A stretch of 8,237 nt of DNA. It comes from Oscillospiraceae bacterium (GTDB lineage Bacteria > Bacillota > Clostridia > Oscillospirales > Oscillospiraceae). A model generated the notes under the pieces. The model had not been told where the DNA came from. It saw only the letters and a list, made by a program, of their open reading frames with translations, and made no database searches. Below are positions 1 through 5,748 of this stretch, piece after piece. The translations under genes were made by a program, and so were the position numbers. The stretch is from NCBI GenBank assembly GCA_020025615.1, contig JAHHRT010000067.1, positions 1 to 8,237 of the forward strand, read 5' to 3'. How positions within the stretch are numbered: position 1 is the first letter of the stretch; the number at the start of each line of letters is the position of its first letter.

Positions 1-170
1 CTACCACCTATACACTCCAGTATAAGGGTGACGAGTACAACATCAGCAGTTCAACAGTTCGCAGATTGAAAGCTGGAGAATCTGTTTCGACCAATACGCT
101 GGACAGTCTATGCAAAATCCTCAAGTGTGATATTTCTGATATTATCAAATATGTAGATGAAACCCCATGA
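1..170 (+). CDS. Cro/C1-type HTH transcriptional regulator, 3' end only
   Basis: Codons run in frame from position 3 to the TGA at 168-170 and give the last 55 residues of a protein whose start lies outside the window. The visible part reads ISSSTVRRLKAGESVSTNTL followed by DSLCKILKCDISDIIKYV. This is the second half of a Cro/C1-type (HTH_26) DNA-binding domain: recognition helix, then the typical L-x-x-I-C-x-x-L-x-C-x-x-x-D-I-x-x-Y closing helix. Such proteins are small (about 65-75 residues), so roughly a dozen residues are probably missing. They are DNA-binding regulators, often on mobile elements or next to toxin or defence genes. The target is unknown. The surrounding DNA is AT-rich compared with the right part of the window. 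Confidence 0.85.
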   Translation, partial: TTYTLQYKGDEYNISSSTVRRLKAGESVSTNTLDSLCKILKCDISDIIKYVDETP

Positions 171-203
171 TCTTCTGCAAAGTAAGAAGGTCATGGGGTT
201 TTG
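161..203 (+). terminator. Rho-independent terminator of the HTH gene, overlapping its stop codon
   Basis: AACCCCATGATCTTCT (161-176) pairs with AGAAGGTCATGGGGTT (185-200) with one G:U pair and an 8-nt loop, followed by a short T run (GGGGTTTTG). The TGA stop of the HTH gene (168-170) lies inside the left arm. The short T tract makes efficiency uncertain. Confidence 0.75.
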
Positions 204-283
204 ACTGCAACAAAGAAATATCAAAGTAATAAATTTTATGTGAATATATTTTTTACGAATGGTAGCTGTTGCCTGTTTTAGAA

Positions 284-913
284 TTATTCCCAGTTTAAGT
301 CTGAGTTCAAAATCGTTGCACTTCTTTTGATTGATTTATCTTCTGAGCCATAACCAATCTCAGCTGTCACGGCAATATCGTTTTTTAATTCGATTCGGTG
401 AAGGGTGAGTTTACTTGCTGAATCATCTCCATCAACAAAAAAAGGACTGTCTACTTCATCGAATAAAAAGAAATTTCCCTGCAAGACACCACATCCTGAG
501 TTCTGACAATGATTTCCGTAATCATTGGATTTTGTCGTTTTTGAATAACCCCAAAAATAATTGTATCGTTTTCTCAGCTCACTTTCTAACCTCTCAGGCA
601 ACTTTGAAAGAATACGACCGATATGAATGTTGCCATCTTCTTCATATTCGTATTGCGTGTCCCATTTTTCATAGAATGACTCAAAACCAAAACCAATAAC
701 CCTAGTTGGTGATTTACAGCGAAAGCATGTATGTATCCCTTCCACAATGTATATATGATCACATATGATTTCATTTCCATCAATCCATTTTGTAAATTGG
801 TTATATTTTTTTCGATTATCAATATACCACTTCTTTATGTCTGGATTCCATTTTGCTCCCAACGCTTTTGCTTCATCTTTCTGACTATACGGAACATTTA
901 AAATTAGAGCCAT
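284..913 (-). CDS. DUF5710 domain-containing protein with a Cys-rich central region, unknown function
   Basis: Encodes a soluble protein of 209 residues if started at 913. Residues about 3-45 (LNVPYSQKDEAKALGAKWNP, then KKWYI) match DUF5710, a small domain common in primase, TraC-like and other mobile-element proteins; its biochemical role is not established. C63-x-x-C66 and C136-x4-C141 could form one zinc site (inference). The rest is not recognised, and there is no signal peptide or membrane helix. An in-frame ATG at 949 would add 12 residues but has no Shine-Dalgarno. The 913 start is preceded by GGAGG with 7-nt spacing, so I prefer it. The gene is monocistronic, AT-rich and convergent with the HTH gene, in keeping with acquired DNA. 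Confidence 0.75.
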   Translation of the reverse strand: MALILNVPYSQKDEAKALGAKWNPDIKKWYIDNRKKYNQFTKWIDGNEIICDHIYIVEGIHTCFRCKSPTRVIGFGFESFYEKWDTQYEYEEDGNIHIGRILSKLPERLESELRKRYNYFWGYSKTTKSNDYGNHCQNSGCGVLQGNFFLFDEVDSPFFVDGDDSASKLTLHRIELKNDIAVTAEIGYGSEDKSIKRSATILNSDLNWE

Positions 914-976
914 ACCCGCACCTCCATCTAAGCTGTATTTTTTGCTCATTAATACTCATTATAAATCATCTTAGGT

Positions 977-1007
977 ATAATAGATAGTACTTTTTCGTAA
1001 TGTTCAA
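977..1007 (-). promoter_or_regulatory. Possible promoter for the DUF5710 gene
   Basis: Read on the minus strand, TTGAAC (1007-1002) and TATTAT (982-977) resemble -35 and -10 boxes, but the 19-bp spacer is longer than ideal. This is the only plausible pair between the gene and the repeat region. Weak call. Confidence 0.35.
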
Positions 1008-1098
1008 TTTCTGCCTGTTTCGCCGCTTGGGCCAAAACTCATTAGGAAAAGTTAAAAAACAAAGTAAAACTGACTAAATAGGCGGCTTCTTGGCCGAA

Positions 1099-1246
1099 GT
1101 GACAGGATTCGGGAAATTAAGGAGTCCCGGACGTCAAGCCGCCCGGGAGCGGCAGTCCACCGGACTGCCGCATATAGATGGTTCGAATCCTACCATCGGA
1201 TACAAAAACCCAGGATGTCCTTCAGGACAGCTGGGTTTTCGTCTGA
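1099..1246. repeat. Tandem repeat unit 1, tRNA-3'-end-linked structured repeat (about 148 bp)
   Basis: First of two near-identical adjacent units. Over the first roughly 120 bases it differs from unit 2 at only two positions (1136 region A/G and 1191 T/C). It begins with GTGACAGGATTCG, the complement of the tRNA-Pro T-loop and acceptor 3' strand. It contains a perfect 10-bp hairpin (1149-1171, GCGGCAGTCC-ACC-GGACTGCCGC) and a possible TCCCGG/CCGGGA stem just before it. It ends with GGTTCGAATCC, a T-arm-like sequence in the opposite orientation, and a terminator-like hairpin. AGGATTCG (1104-1111) and CGAATCCT (1184-1191) are complementary and could close an 88-nt multibranched fold. No complete tRNA or protein gene fits. 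Open frames across this region are artefacts of tRNA-like sequence. Confidence 0.8.
1204..1239. terminator. Degenerate bidirectional terminator hairpin in repeat unit 1
   Basis: CCCAG (1209-1213)/CTGGG (1231-1235) and GTCCT (1217-1221)/AGGAC (1224-1228) pair around an internal loop, flanked by an A run on the left and TTTT on the right. It corresponds to the perfect terminator of unit 2 but has lost pairing in the middle. Confidence 0.55.
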
Positions 1247-1396
1247 GTGACAGGATTCGGGAAATTAAGGAGTCCCGGACGTCGAGCCGCCCGGGAGCGG
1301 CAGTCCACCGGACTGCCGCATATAGATGGTTCGAATCCCACCATCGGATACAAAAACCCAGGATGCCCTTTAGGGCATCCTGGGTTTTTGGTCCGA
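1247..1396. repeat. Tandem repeat unit 2, tRNA-3'-end-linked structured repeat (about 150 bp)
   Basis: Second copy, directly adjoining unit 1 and abutting the 3' end of the tRNA-Pro gene. The perfect hairpin GCGGCAGTCC-ACC-GGACTGCCGC recurs at 1297-1319. The T-arm-like GGTTCGAATCCC is followed by the tRNA-Pro terminator. Its start, GAGTGACAGGATTCG, repeats the tRNA-Pro 3' end as seen from the plus strand. The divergence between the two copies is concentrated in the terminator arms. Confidence 0.8.
1352..1389. terminator. Strong bidirectional terminator 3' of tRNA-Pro
   Basis: A perfect 18-bp inverted repeat of A5-CCCAGGATGCCCT (1352-1369) and AGGGCATCCTGGG-T5 (1372-1389) with a two-base centre. 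On the minus strand it directly follows the CCA end of tRNA-Pro and ends in five T. It is equally usable from the plus strand, where it would end any transcript of the repeat unit. Confidence 0.9.
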
Positions 1397-1464
1397 GTGA
1401 CAGGATTCGAACCTGCGGCATCCTGCTCCCAAAGCAGGCGCGCTACCAACTGCGCTACACCCGG
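1389..1464 (-). tRNA. tRNA-Pro (anticodon TGG)
   Basis: Read on the minus strand, a complete 76-nt cloverleaf is present. The acceptor is CCGGGTG/CACTCGG (one G:U pair at 4-69). The D arm is GCGC-AGTTGGTA-GCGC, retaining the GG of the D loop. The anticodon arm is CCTGC-TTTGGGA-GCAGG with TGG at the anticodon, and the T arm is GCAGG-TTCGAAT-CCTGT. The discriminator base is A and CCA is encoded. It decodes CCN proline codons. It has its own promoter (1511-1539) and a terminator immediately downstream. Two degenerate copies of its 3' end recur at the starts of the repeat units, so the gene may serve as an integration site. Confidence 0.96.
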
Positions 1465-1510
1465 ATATGAAATTGCTGGCGGTACGATGGGAAACCTACG
1501 AACCTCATGT

Positions 1511-1539
1511 ATTATACACGATGGGGAAGAAAAAAGCAA
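1511..1539 (-). promoter_or_regulatory. Promoter of the tRNA-Pro gene
   Basis: On the minus strand a perfect TATAAT (1516-1511) lies 17 bp downstream of TTGCTT (1539-1534). Transcription would start near 1504, about 40 nt before the mature tRNA 5' end. Only half of the -35 hexamer matches consensus, but spacing and -10 are ideal. Confidence 0.75.
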
Positions 1540-1605
1540 CCAGAAGTTGTTGACGGCTGCGGGGGAATATTCCGCGGCCCCTGGTGTGCACCCGTTCCAT
1601 GACCG

Positions 1606-1669
1606 AACACAGCGGAAAAAGCACCGTTGCGCTTGATTTACAACACAGCGAAAAATTTTATGGTATACT
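1606..1669 (+). promoter_or_regulatory. lytTR promoter with upstream direct repeats
   Basis: TGG-TATACT at 1661-1669 is an extended -10 element upstream of the LytTR gene. No good -35 hexamer sits at 16-18 bp. Instead, the direct repeat AACACAGCG followed by an A run occurs at 1606-1614 and 1642-1650, 36 bp apart, the second at the -35 position. A missing -35 with a repeat in its place suggests an activator-dependent promoter. LytTR proteins are known to bind direct repeats, so autoregulation is possible (inference). Confidence 0.5.
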
Positions 1670-1696
1670 CGGATTATCCAGAGAGGAGGAAACCAA

Positions 1697-2140
1697 ATGA
1701 AGTTTACACTGGTCATTGATAAAACGAAAGAGGAGGAAGTGGTGGCGACGGTTCACCGGGAATCCCCTCTGACGGCGAAGCTGGAAAATATGGTACGCTC
1801 CTACGACGGAAGCGACCGGATTCCCGGCTATACTGAGGATGATATGAAAATCCTTCTGTTTTCAGACATTGAGTGCATCACACTGACAGGCGGGAAGACA
1901 TACGCCATCGACCGAAAGGGGAAGCGGTATCTGCTCCGTTATCGGCTTTATGAGCTGGAAGCAATGCTGCCGTCTAATTTCATCCGCATCAATAAATCCG
2001 CATTAGCAAACCAAGACCATCTGGACAGATTTACAGCATCCTTTAACGGTGCTGTGGATGCCGTCTTTCGGTGCGGCTACCGGGACTACGTATCACGACG
2101 CTGTTTTGCAGACATCAAGAGGAGGTTAGAAGCAAAATGA
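1697..2140 (+). CDS. LytTR family DNA-binding transcriptional regulator
   Basis: A stand-alone LytTR-type DNA-binding protein of 147 residues. The LytTR domain spans about residues 47-145, with the conserved core FIRINKSALAN (95-105) and the closing YRDYVSRRCFADIKRRL. The first 45 residues form a short extension without a phosphoacceptor receiver domain, so it is not a two-component response regulator. Related proteins partner with a small membrane protein that holds them in check (LytTR regulatory systems). The downstream DUF3021 gene fits this arrangement and overlaps the stop codon by ATGA. The start has a textbook AGGAGG 7 nt upstream. Its targets are unknown, and its own promoter is a likely one. 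The gene faces away from the tRNA-Pro promoter. Confidence 0.9.
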   Translation: MKFTLVIDKTKEEEVVATVHRESPLTAKLENMVRSYDGSDRIPGYTEDDMKILLFSDIECITLTGGKTYAIDRKGKRYLLRYRLYELEAMLPSNFIRINKSALANQDHLDRFTASFNGAVDAVFRCGYRDYVSRRCFADIKRRLEAK

Positions 2141-2556
2141 AAAAACACATTCAGGAATTTTTTAAGATCGGGCTGATGGCCTGCGGCGGCGGACCGCTGA
2201 TTCTTGCCATTGTCTATGGTATTCTGGGGGCAGTGGGGACGGTTGAGACCGTCAGTGTGCAGACGCTGGTTTTGGGCGTTCTCACAAGTCTCCTGCTGGC
2301 TTTTATTGCCGGAGGCATCAGTGTGGTGTATCGCATTGAAGAGCTTCCGCTCATGTGGGCGTCCTTGATTCACGCCTGTGTGCTGTATCTGGACTACATC
2401 CTCATCTATCTGCTGAACGGTTGGCTCAAGTGTGAATGGTTTCCACTGCTGGTGTTTACGGGAATTTTTCTGGCGGGCTATATTCTGATTTGGATTTTCA
2501 TTTATCTTTCTATCCGGCGGAATATTCGCAAGCTCAACGAAAAAATGCGGGCCTGA
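2137..2556 (+). CDS. DUF3021 family four-helix membrane protein, probable partner of the LytTR regulator
   Basis: Encodes 139 residues with four hydrophobic segments at about 12-32, 44-66, 73-95 and 102-124 and a basic C-terminal tail (RRNIRKLNEKMR), a layout typical of DUF3021 proteins. These are encoded beside LytTR regulators and are thought to inhibit them from the membrane; that role is taken from the family, not shown here. I chose the ATG at 2137, which overlaps the lytTR stop and follows GAGGAGG, rather than the in-frame ATG at 2071, which would lie inside the lytTR coding region and lacks a ribosome site. Translational coupling with the LytTR gene is likely. Confidence 0.88.
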   Translation: MKKHIQEFFKIGLMACGGGPLILAIVYGILGAVGTVETVSVQTLVLGVLTSLLLAFIAGGISVVYRIEELPLMWASLIHACVLYLDYILIYLLNGWLKCEWFPLLVFTGIFLAGYILIWIFIYLSIRRNIRKLNEKMRA

Positions 2557-2560
2557 ACAA

Positions 2561-2603
2561 CATAATGAAAAGGGGGTGCTGTGCATCCCCTTTTGTTATT
2601 ATG
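2561..2603. terminator. Bidirectional terminator between the DUF3021 gene and the UvrA-like gene
   Basis: AAAAGGGGGTGC (2568-2579) pairs with GCATCCCCTTTT (2583-2594) around a TGT loop with one G:U pair. Outer CATAAT/ATTATG arms (2561-2566, 2598-2603) extend the stem. The A and T flanks serve both strands, and the minus-strand stop codon begins directly beyond it. It closes two convergent operons. Confidence 0.88.
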
Positions 2604-4868
2604 TTATGGTGTTTCGCGGCCTTCCAGAGACTTTTTTAGGTAGGGTGCGGTAACGGAATCGGGGGAGGAGAGCATTTCGCGTGGGGTGCCGGAGAAGATG
2701 ATATTGCCGCCCTCGGCACCGCCGCCGGGGCCGATCTCTACCACATAGTCCGCGGCTTTCAGAACTTCCAGGTTATGCTCGATGAGGAACACGGAGTTGC
2801 CGCCGGCCACCAGACTGTCAAACAATGCAATGATGTTCTGCACGTCCTGGAGGTGAAGTCCGTCGGTAGGCTCGTCCAGAATGAGAATCTGGCCCCGCTT
2901 TCCCAGGTAGGAGGCCAGCTTCATCCGCTGAAGCTCACCGCCGGAGAGGGTGGAAAGCGCCTGGTTGAGGTGGAGATAGAACAGGCCCACATCCGCAAGG
3001 GGCTGGAGCTTTTCCTCGATCTTGGTTCCGGCAAACCGTTCCATAGCCTGGTGAATGGTGAGATCCATCACCTGAGCGATGTTCATGCCGTCCACGGTAT
3101 ATTGCAGGGCTTCCTTGGAATACCGGAGACCGCCGCAGGCCTCGCATACCGTTTCCACGGAGTCCATAAATGCCATTTCGGAGACAATGACACCCTTGCC
3201 CTGACAGACGGGGCAGGCACCCGCGCCGTTAAATGCGAACATTCCCACCTTCTGCCCGCTCTTTTGGGCGAAGAGCTTGCGAATGTCGTCAGCAACGCCG
3301 ATGTAGGTGGCGGGGGTGGAACGCAGGCTGATGCCAATGCTCTTCTGGCTGATAAGGGTGACTTCCTCGCCGTATTCCTTGGCGAAGGCCTCCATGAGGG
3401 AGCTTTTGCCGGAACCTGCCACACCGGCAATGACGGTGAAGAGCCCCTTGGGGAGATCCACAGTCAGGTCATTGAGGTTGTGGAGATTCAAATGCTCCAG
3501 GTGGAACCACGCCTTGGGCTGGCGGACGGTTTCTTTGAGACCGCCGGACTGCCGCAAAAGCTGCCCGGTGAGGGTATCTCCCTGAATCAGCTCCGGGTAG
3601 CTGCCCTCAAACAGAATCTCGCCGCCCTGGGTGCCCGCACCGGGTCCCACATCGATGATGTGGTCGGCAATCTCCATCATCTCCTTGTGGTGCTCCACCA
3701 TGAGCACGGTGTTGCCCCGGTCCCGCAGACCCACCACGGCCTCACTGAGGCGGTGAATGTCATGGCTGTGCAGGCCGACGCTGGGCTCATCCAGCACATA
3801 GAGCAGGTCCGAAAGAGAGGAGTTGTTGTACTTTGCGATTTTGCACCGCTGGGCCTCGCCGCCGGACAGGGTGCCCATGGGGCGGTCCAGGGTCAGATAG
3901 TCCAGACCAATGTCAATGAGAGCCTGGATTCGGCTGCGCAGAGATTCCACCATGTCCACGGCAATGGGATCTTCAATGGCATCCAGCCAGGTGATAATCT
4001 CGCCCAGGGGCATGGAAGTGATTTCGGCAATGTTCTTGCCGCCGATTTTACAGGAGAGAATGGTGGGATTCAGCCGGGCACCGTGACATTCCGGGCAGAC
4101 ACCCTGGGTTACCAGCGGTTCCAGCTTTTTCCAGTGGACCTTGGCATCGTCTCGCTTGAGCATCCGATTCATCCGATACATCAGGCCCTCATAGGTTCCG
4201 GCCTTGTAGTATTCAGGAGGGGGATTTTTGAGCTTCATCGGCTCCTGATAGAGGAACAGGTGCAGCTCCTCCGGGGTGAAGTCCCGGATTTTTTTGTTGG
4301 GGTCATAGAGACCGCAGGCACCATAGTAGAGCCAGCGCCACTGACCCGGCTCAAAGGCCACATAGCGGATGACACCGGGGTCATTCAGGCACTTGTCAAA
4401 ATCCACCAGCTTGTGAACATCGATTTCTGTAATCTCACCCAGGCCGTCACACCGGGGGCAGCGGCCCTGGGGATGGTTAAAGGAGAAGGAATCGGAGTAT
4501 CCCACAAAGGGACTGCCTACCCGGGAAAACAGCAGACGGAGCAGGGAATAGATATCCGTATAGGTGCCCAGAGTGGAGCGGACCTGAGAGGAGGGCTTCT
4601 TCTGGTCAATCACGATGGCAGTGGGCAGGTTCTCAATTCTTCCCACATGGGGACGACCGTATTTGGGAAGATACCGCTGGGCGAAGCTGGGGAAGGTGTC
4701 GTTGAGCTCCCGGCGGGACTGGGCAGCAATGGTGTCCATGACCAGAGAGCTTTTGCCGGAGCCGGACACGCCGGTGACAACGGTGATTTGGTGCTTGGGA
4801 ATGTCCACAGAGACGTGCTTCAGATTATTCTGCGTGGCGTCAATCACGCGGATGGGTTTTTCTGCCAT
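2604..4868 (-). CDS. UvrA-like ABC ATPase without UvrB-binding domain (UvrA2/DrrC type)
   Basis: A 754-residue twin ABC ATPase of the excinuclease UvrA family. First half: Walker A GVSGSGKS (33-40), zinc cysteines C137/C140 and C258/C261, signature LSGGEAQ (334-340), Walker B with D360-E361, switch H393. Second half: Walker A GVAGSGKS (482-489), zinc cysteines C552/C555/C575/C578, signature LSGGELQ (641-647), Walker B with D665-E666, switch H698. Housekeeping UvrA has about 940 residues. Here under 100 residues separate the first Walker A from the SFNHPQG motif, so the UvrB-binding insert is absent. Such UvrA2 proteins are linked to resistance against DNA-binding drugs or damage, sometimes in antibiotic producers. 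The start has AGGAG close upstream. It follows the VOC gene by 17 nt and is the last gene before a terminator. Confidence 0.92.
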   Translation of the reverse strand: MAEKPIRVIDATQNNLKHVSVDIPKHQITVVTGVSGSGKSSLVMDTIAAQSRRELNDTFPSFAQRYLPKYGRPHVGRIENLPTAIVIDQKKPSSQVRSTLGTYTDIYSLLRLLFSRVGSPFVGYSDSFSFNHPQGRCPRCDGLGEITEIDVHKLVDFDKCLNDPGVIRYVAFEPGQWRWLYYGACGLYDPNKKIRDFTPEELHLFLYQEPMKLKNPPPEYYKAGTYEGLMYRMNRMLKRDDAKVHWKKLEPLVTQGVCPECHGARLNPTILSCKIGGKNIAEITSMPLGEIITWLDAIEDPIAVDMVESLRSRIQALIDIGLDYLTLDRPMGTLSGGEAQRCKIAKYNNSSLSDLLYVLDEPSVGLHSHDIHRLSEAVVGLRDRGNTVLMVEHHKEMMEIADHIIDVGPGAGTQGGEILFEGSYPELIQGDTLTGQLLRQSGGLKETVRQPKAWFHLEHLNLHNLNDLTVDLPKGLFTVIAGVAGSGKSSLMEAFAKEYGEEVTLISQKSIGISLRSTPATYIGVADDIRKLFAQKSGQKVGMFAFNGAGACPVCQGKGVIVSEMAFMDSVETVCEACGGLRYSKEALQYTVDGMNIAQVMDLTIHQAMERFAGTKIEEKLQPLADVGLFYLHLNQALSTLSGGELQRMKLASYLGKRGQILILDEPTDGLHLQDVQNIIALFDSLVAGGNSVFLIEHNLEVLKAADYVVEIGPGGGAEGGNIIFSGTPREMLSSPDSVTAPYLKKSLEGRETP

Positions 4869-4885
4869 AACTGCTCCTTTCTGTC

Positions 4886-5338
4886 TCAGCTGAGAGCTTG
4901 AATGAGTTCCAGAATGTTGTGGTCGGGGTCGTAGAAGTAGACAGCGCGGCTCATGCCGAAGCCGTATTTGCGGCTGTCAAAGGTCTGGGGTGCAGAAAGA
5001 AATTCCACGCCCTGCGCCCGGAGCCGTTCATATTCTTCGTCAATATCCTCCACGGAAAAGCACAGCTCAGAAATGGAGGATTCAAAAAGCGTGGGAGTAT
5101 TTTGGAGAGCGGGGCGGTCGGTGAACTGAATCAGCTCTACCGGCGGGGCAGAGGGGTCCTCAGGGCGCAGATAGGCCACCCGGGCAGAGCAGCCGGGACG
5201 GCGGAACAGCTCGGCGGTCTCAGGTCCGCCCATGGTCATTTCTCCCAGAAAGTGGAGCCCCAGAATGTCACGGTAAAATGCAATGGACCGCTCCAGATCG
5301 GTCACGGTAATGCCAATGTGTGCAACAGAATGAAACAT
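4886..5338 (-). CDS. VOC family (glyoxalase/bleomycin-resistance fold) protein
   Basis: Encodes 150 residues with two beta-alpha-beta-beta-beta modules of the vicinal oxygen chelate fold: HIGITVTDLERSIAFYRDIL at 7-26 and LCFSVEDIDEEYERLRAQG at 92-110, closing with DPDHNILELI. Expected metal ligands are H7, E68 and E144. The third usual ligand, a histidine before the second CFSV strand, is replaced by E91. Members include glyoxalase I, extradiol dioxygenases, thiol transferases and drug-binding proteins, so the reaction cannot be named. GGAG with 7-nt spacing supports the start. Being 17 nt upstream of the UvrA-like gene suggests co-transcription and a shared role in stress or drug tolerance (inference). 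Confidence 0.88.
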   Translation of the reverse strand: MFHSVAHIGITVTDLERSIAFYRDILGLHFLGEMTMGGPETAELFRRPGCSARVAYLRPEDPSAPPVELIQFTDRPALQNTPTLFESSISELCFSVEDIDEEYERLRAQGVEFLSAPQTFDSRKYGFGMSRAVYFYDPDHNILELIQALS

Positions 5339-5360
5339 AAAAAATCTCCTTTCAGGAAGG

Positions 5361-5386
5361 GCCGGAACCCTCTTTGGAGTTCCGGC
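5361..5386. other. Intra-operon hairpin between the ArsR and VOC genes
   Basis: GCCGGAAC (5361-5368) and GTTCCGGC (5379-5386) form a perfect 8-bp GC-rich stem with a 10-nt loop in the 86-nt gap before the VOC ribosome site. No T run follows on the minus strand, so it is not a standard terminator. It may be an mRNA processing or stabilising element, or a partial attenuator. Confidence 0.6.
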
Positions 5387-5424
5387 TATGGGATGTGCTG
5401 AATTGCGGCGGCCATACCTTGTAG

Positions 5425-5748
5425 TCAGTTCTCCCGGTCGCCGGGGTCTTGCGAAGGGTCACAGGCTTCATTACAGTATTCCCGCCGCAGCAGGTCTATA
5501 ATATCCCGGATACGGGGATCTTCGATGGAGTAGCGGATGAACTGGGCCTGCTTTTCCGCCGAAATCAAACCGGCGTCCCGGAGCCTGTGGAGATGCTGGG
5601 ACAGGGCGGGGGCGGAGATGTCCGGCACGTAAGTGCTGATTTCGCCCACGGTCATAGGGCCTTCTAAGAGGGCACAGAGAATCAGCAGACGGTTTTCGTT
5701 TGCCAGCTGGCCCATGAGGTCAGCGACTTTCTTAGCATTATTGCGCAT
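5425..5748 (-). CDS. ArsR-family winged-helix transcriptional repressor
   Basis: Encodes 107 residues. ANENRLLILCALLEGPMTVG (16-35), then the recognition helix SAPALSQHLHRLRDAGLI (45-62) and the wing EKQAQFIRYSIED, form a typical ArsR/SmtB winged helix. The usual ELCVCDL metal motif is missing. The only cysteines are C25, C92 and C96, the last two (CNEAC) in the C-terminal helix, where some relatives bind As(III) or sense thiol stress. The start at 5748 has AGGAGG 5 nt upstream. A 40-residue in-frame extension to 5868 lies within the upstream gene and reads as low-complexity Pro/Ala, so it is rejected. The gene overlaps the NapH-like gene by 11 nt. The two ATTAAG-N6-CTTAAT operators at the operon promoter are the natural binding sites. 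Confidence 0.9.
   Translation of the reverse strand: MRNNAKKVADLMGQLANENRLLILCALLEGPMTVGEISTYVPDISAPALSQHLHRLRDAGLISAEKQAQFIRYSIEDPRIRDIIDLLRREYCNEACDPSQDPGDREN

Noticed and set aside
1099..1350. A second tRNA or tRNA-Sec in the repeat units
   Set aside because: GGTTCGAATCC resembles a T loop, but no matching 5' acceptor strand exists. The T stem does not pair properly (GATGG against CCTAC or CCCAC), and the main hairpin has a three-base loop with no U33 or anticodon.
1099..1410. CRISPR array
   Set aside because: Only two long units of about 150 bp with internal hairpins and no short repeat-spacer pattern.
1090..1716. Several overlapping 95-164 codon frames on both strands across the repeat and tRNA region
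   Set aside because: They translate tRNA and repeat sequence (for example the antisense of tRNA-Pro giving a DRIRTCGILLPKQARYQLRY type peptide). They lack ribosome sites and do not respect the tRNA and terminator boundaries.
2775..4901. 708-codon open frame on the plus strand opposite the UvrA-like gene
   Set aside because: It lies antisense to a protein with both Walker A, Walker B, signature and zinc motifs intact. The translation shows no recognisable domain and is rich in Gly, His and Leu as expected from complementing GC-rich codons.
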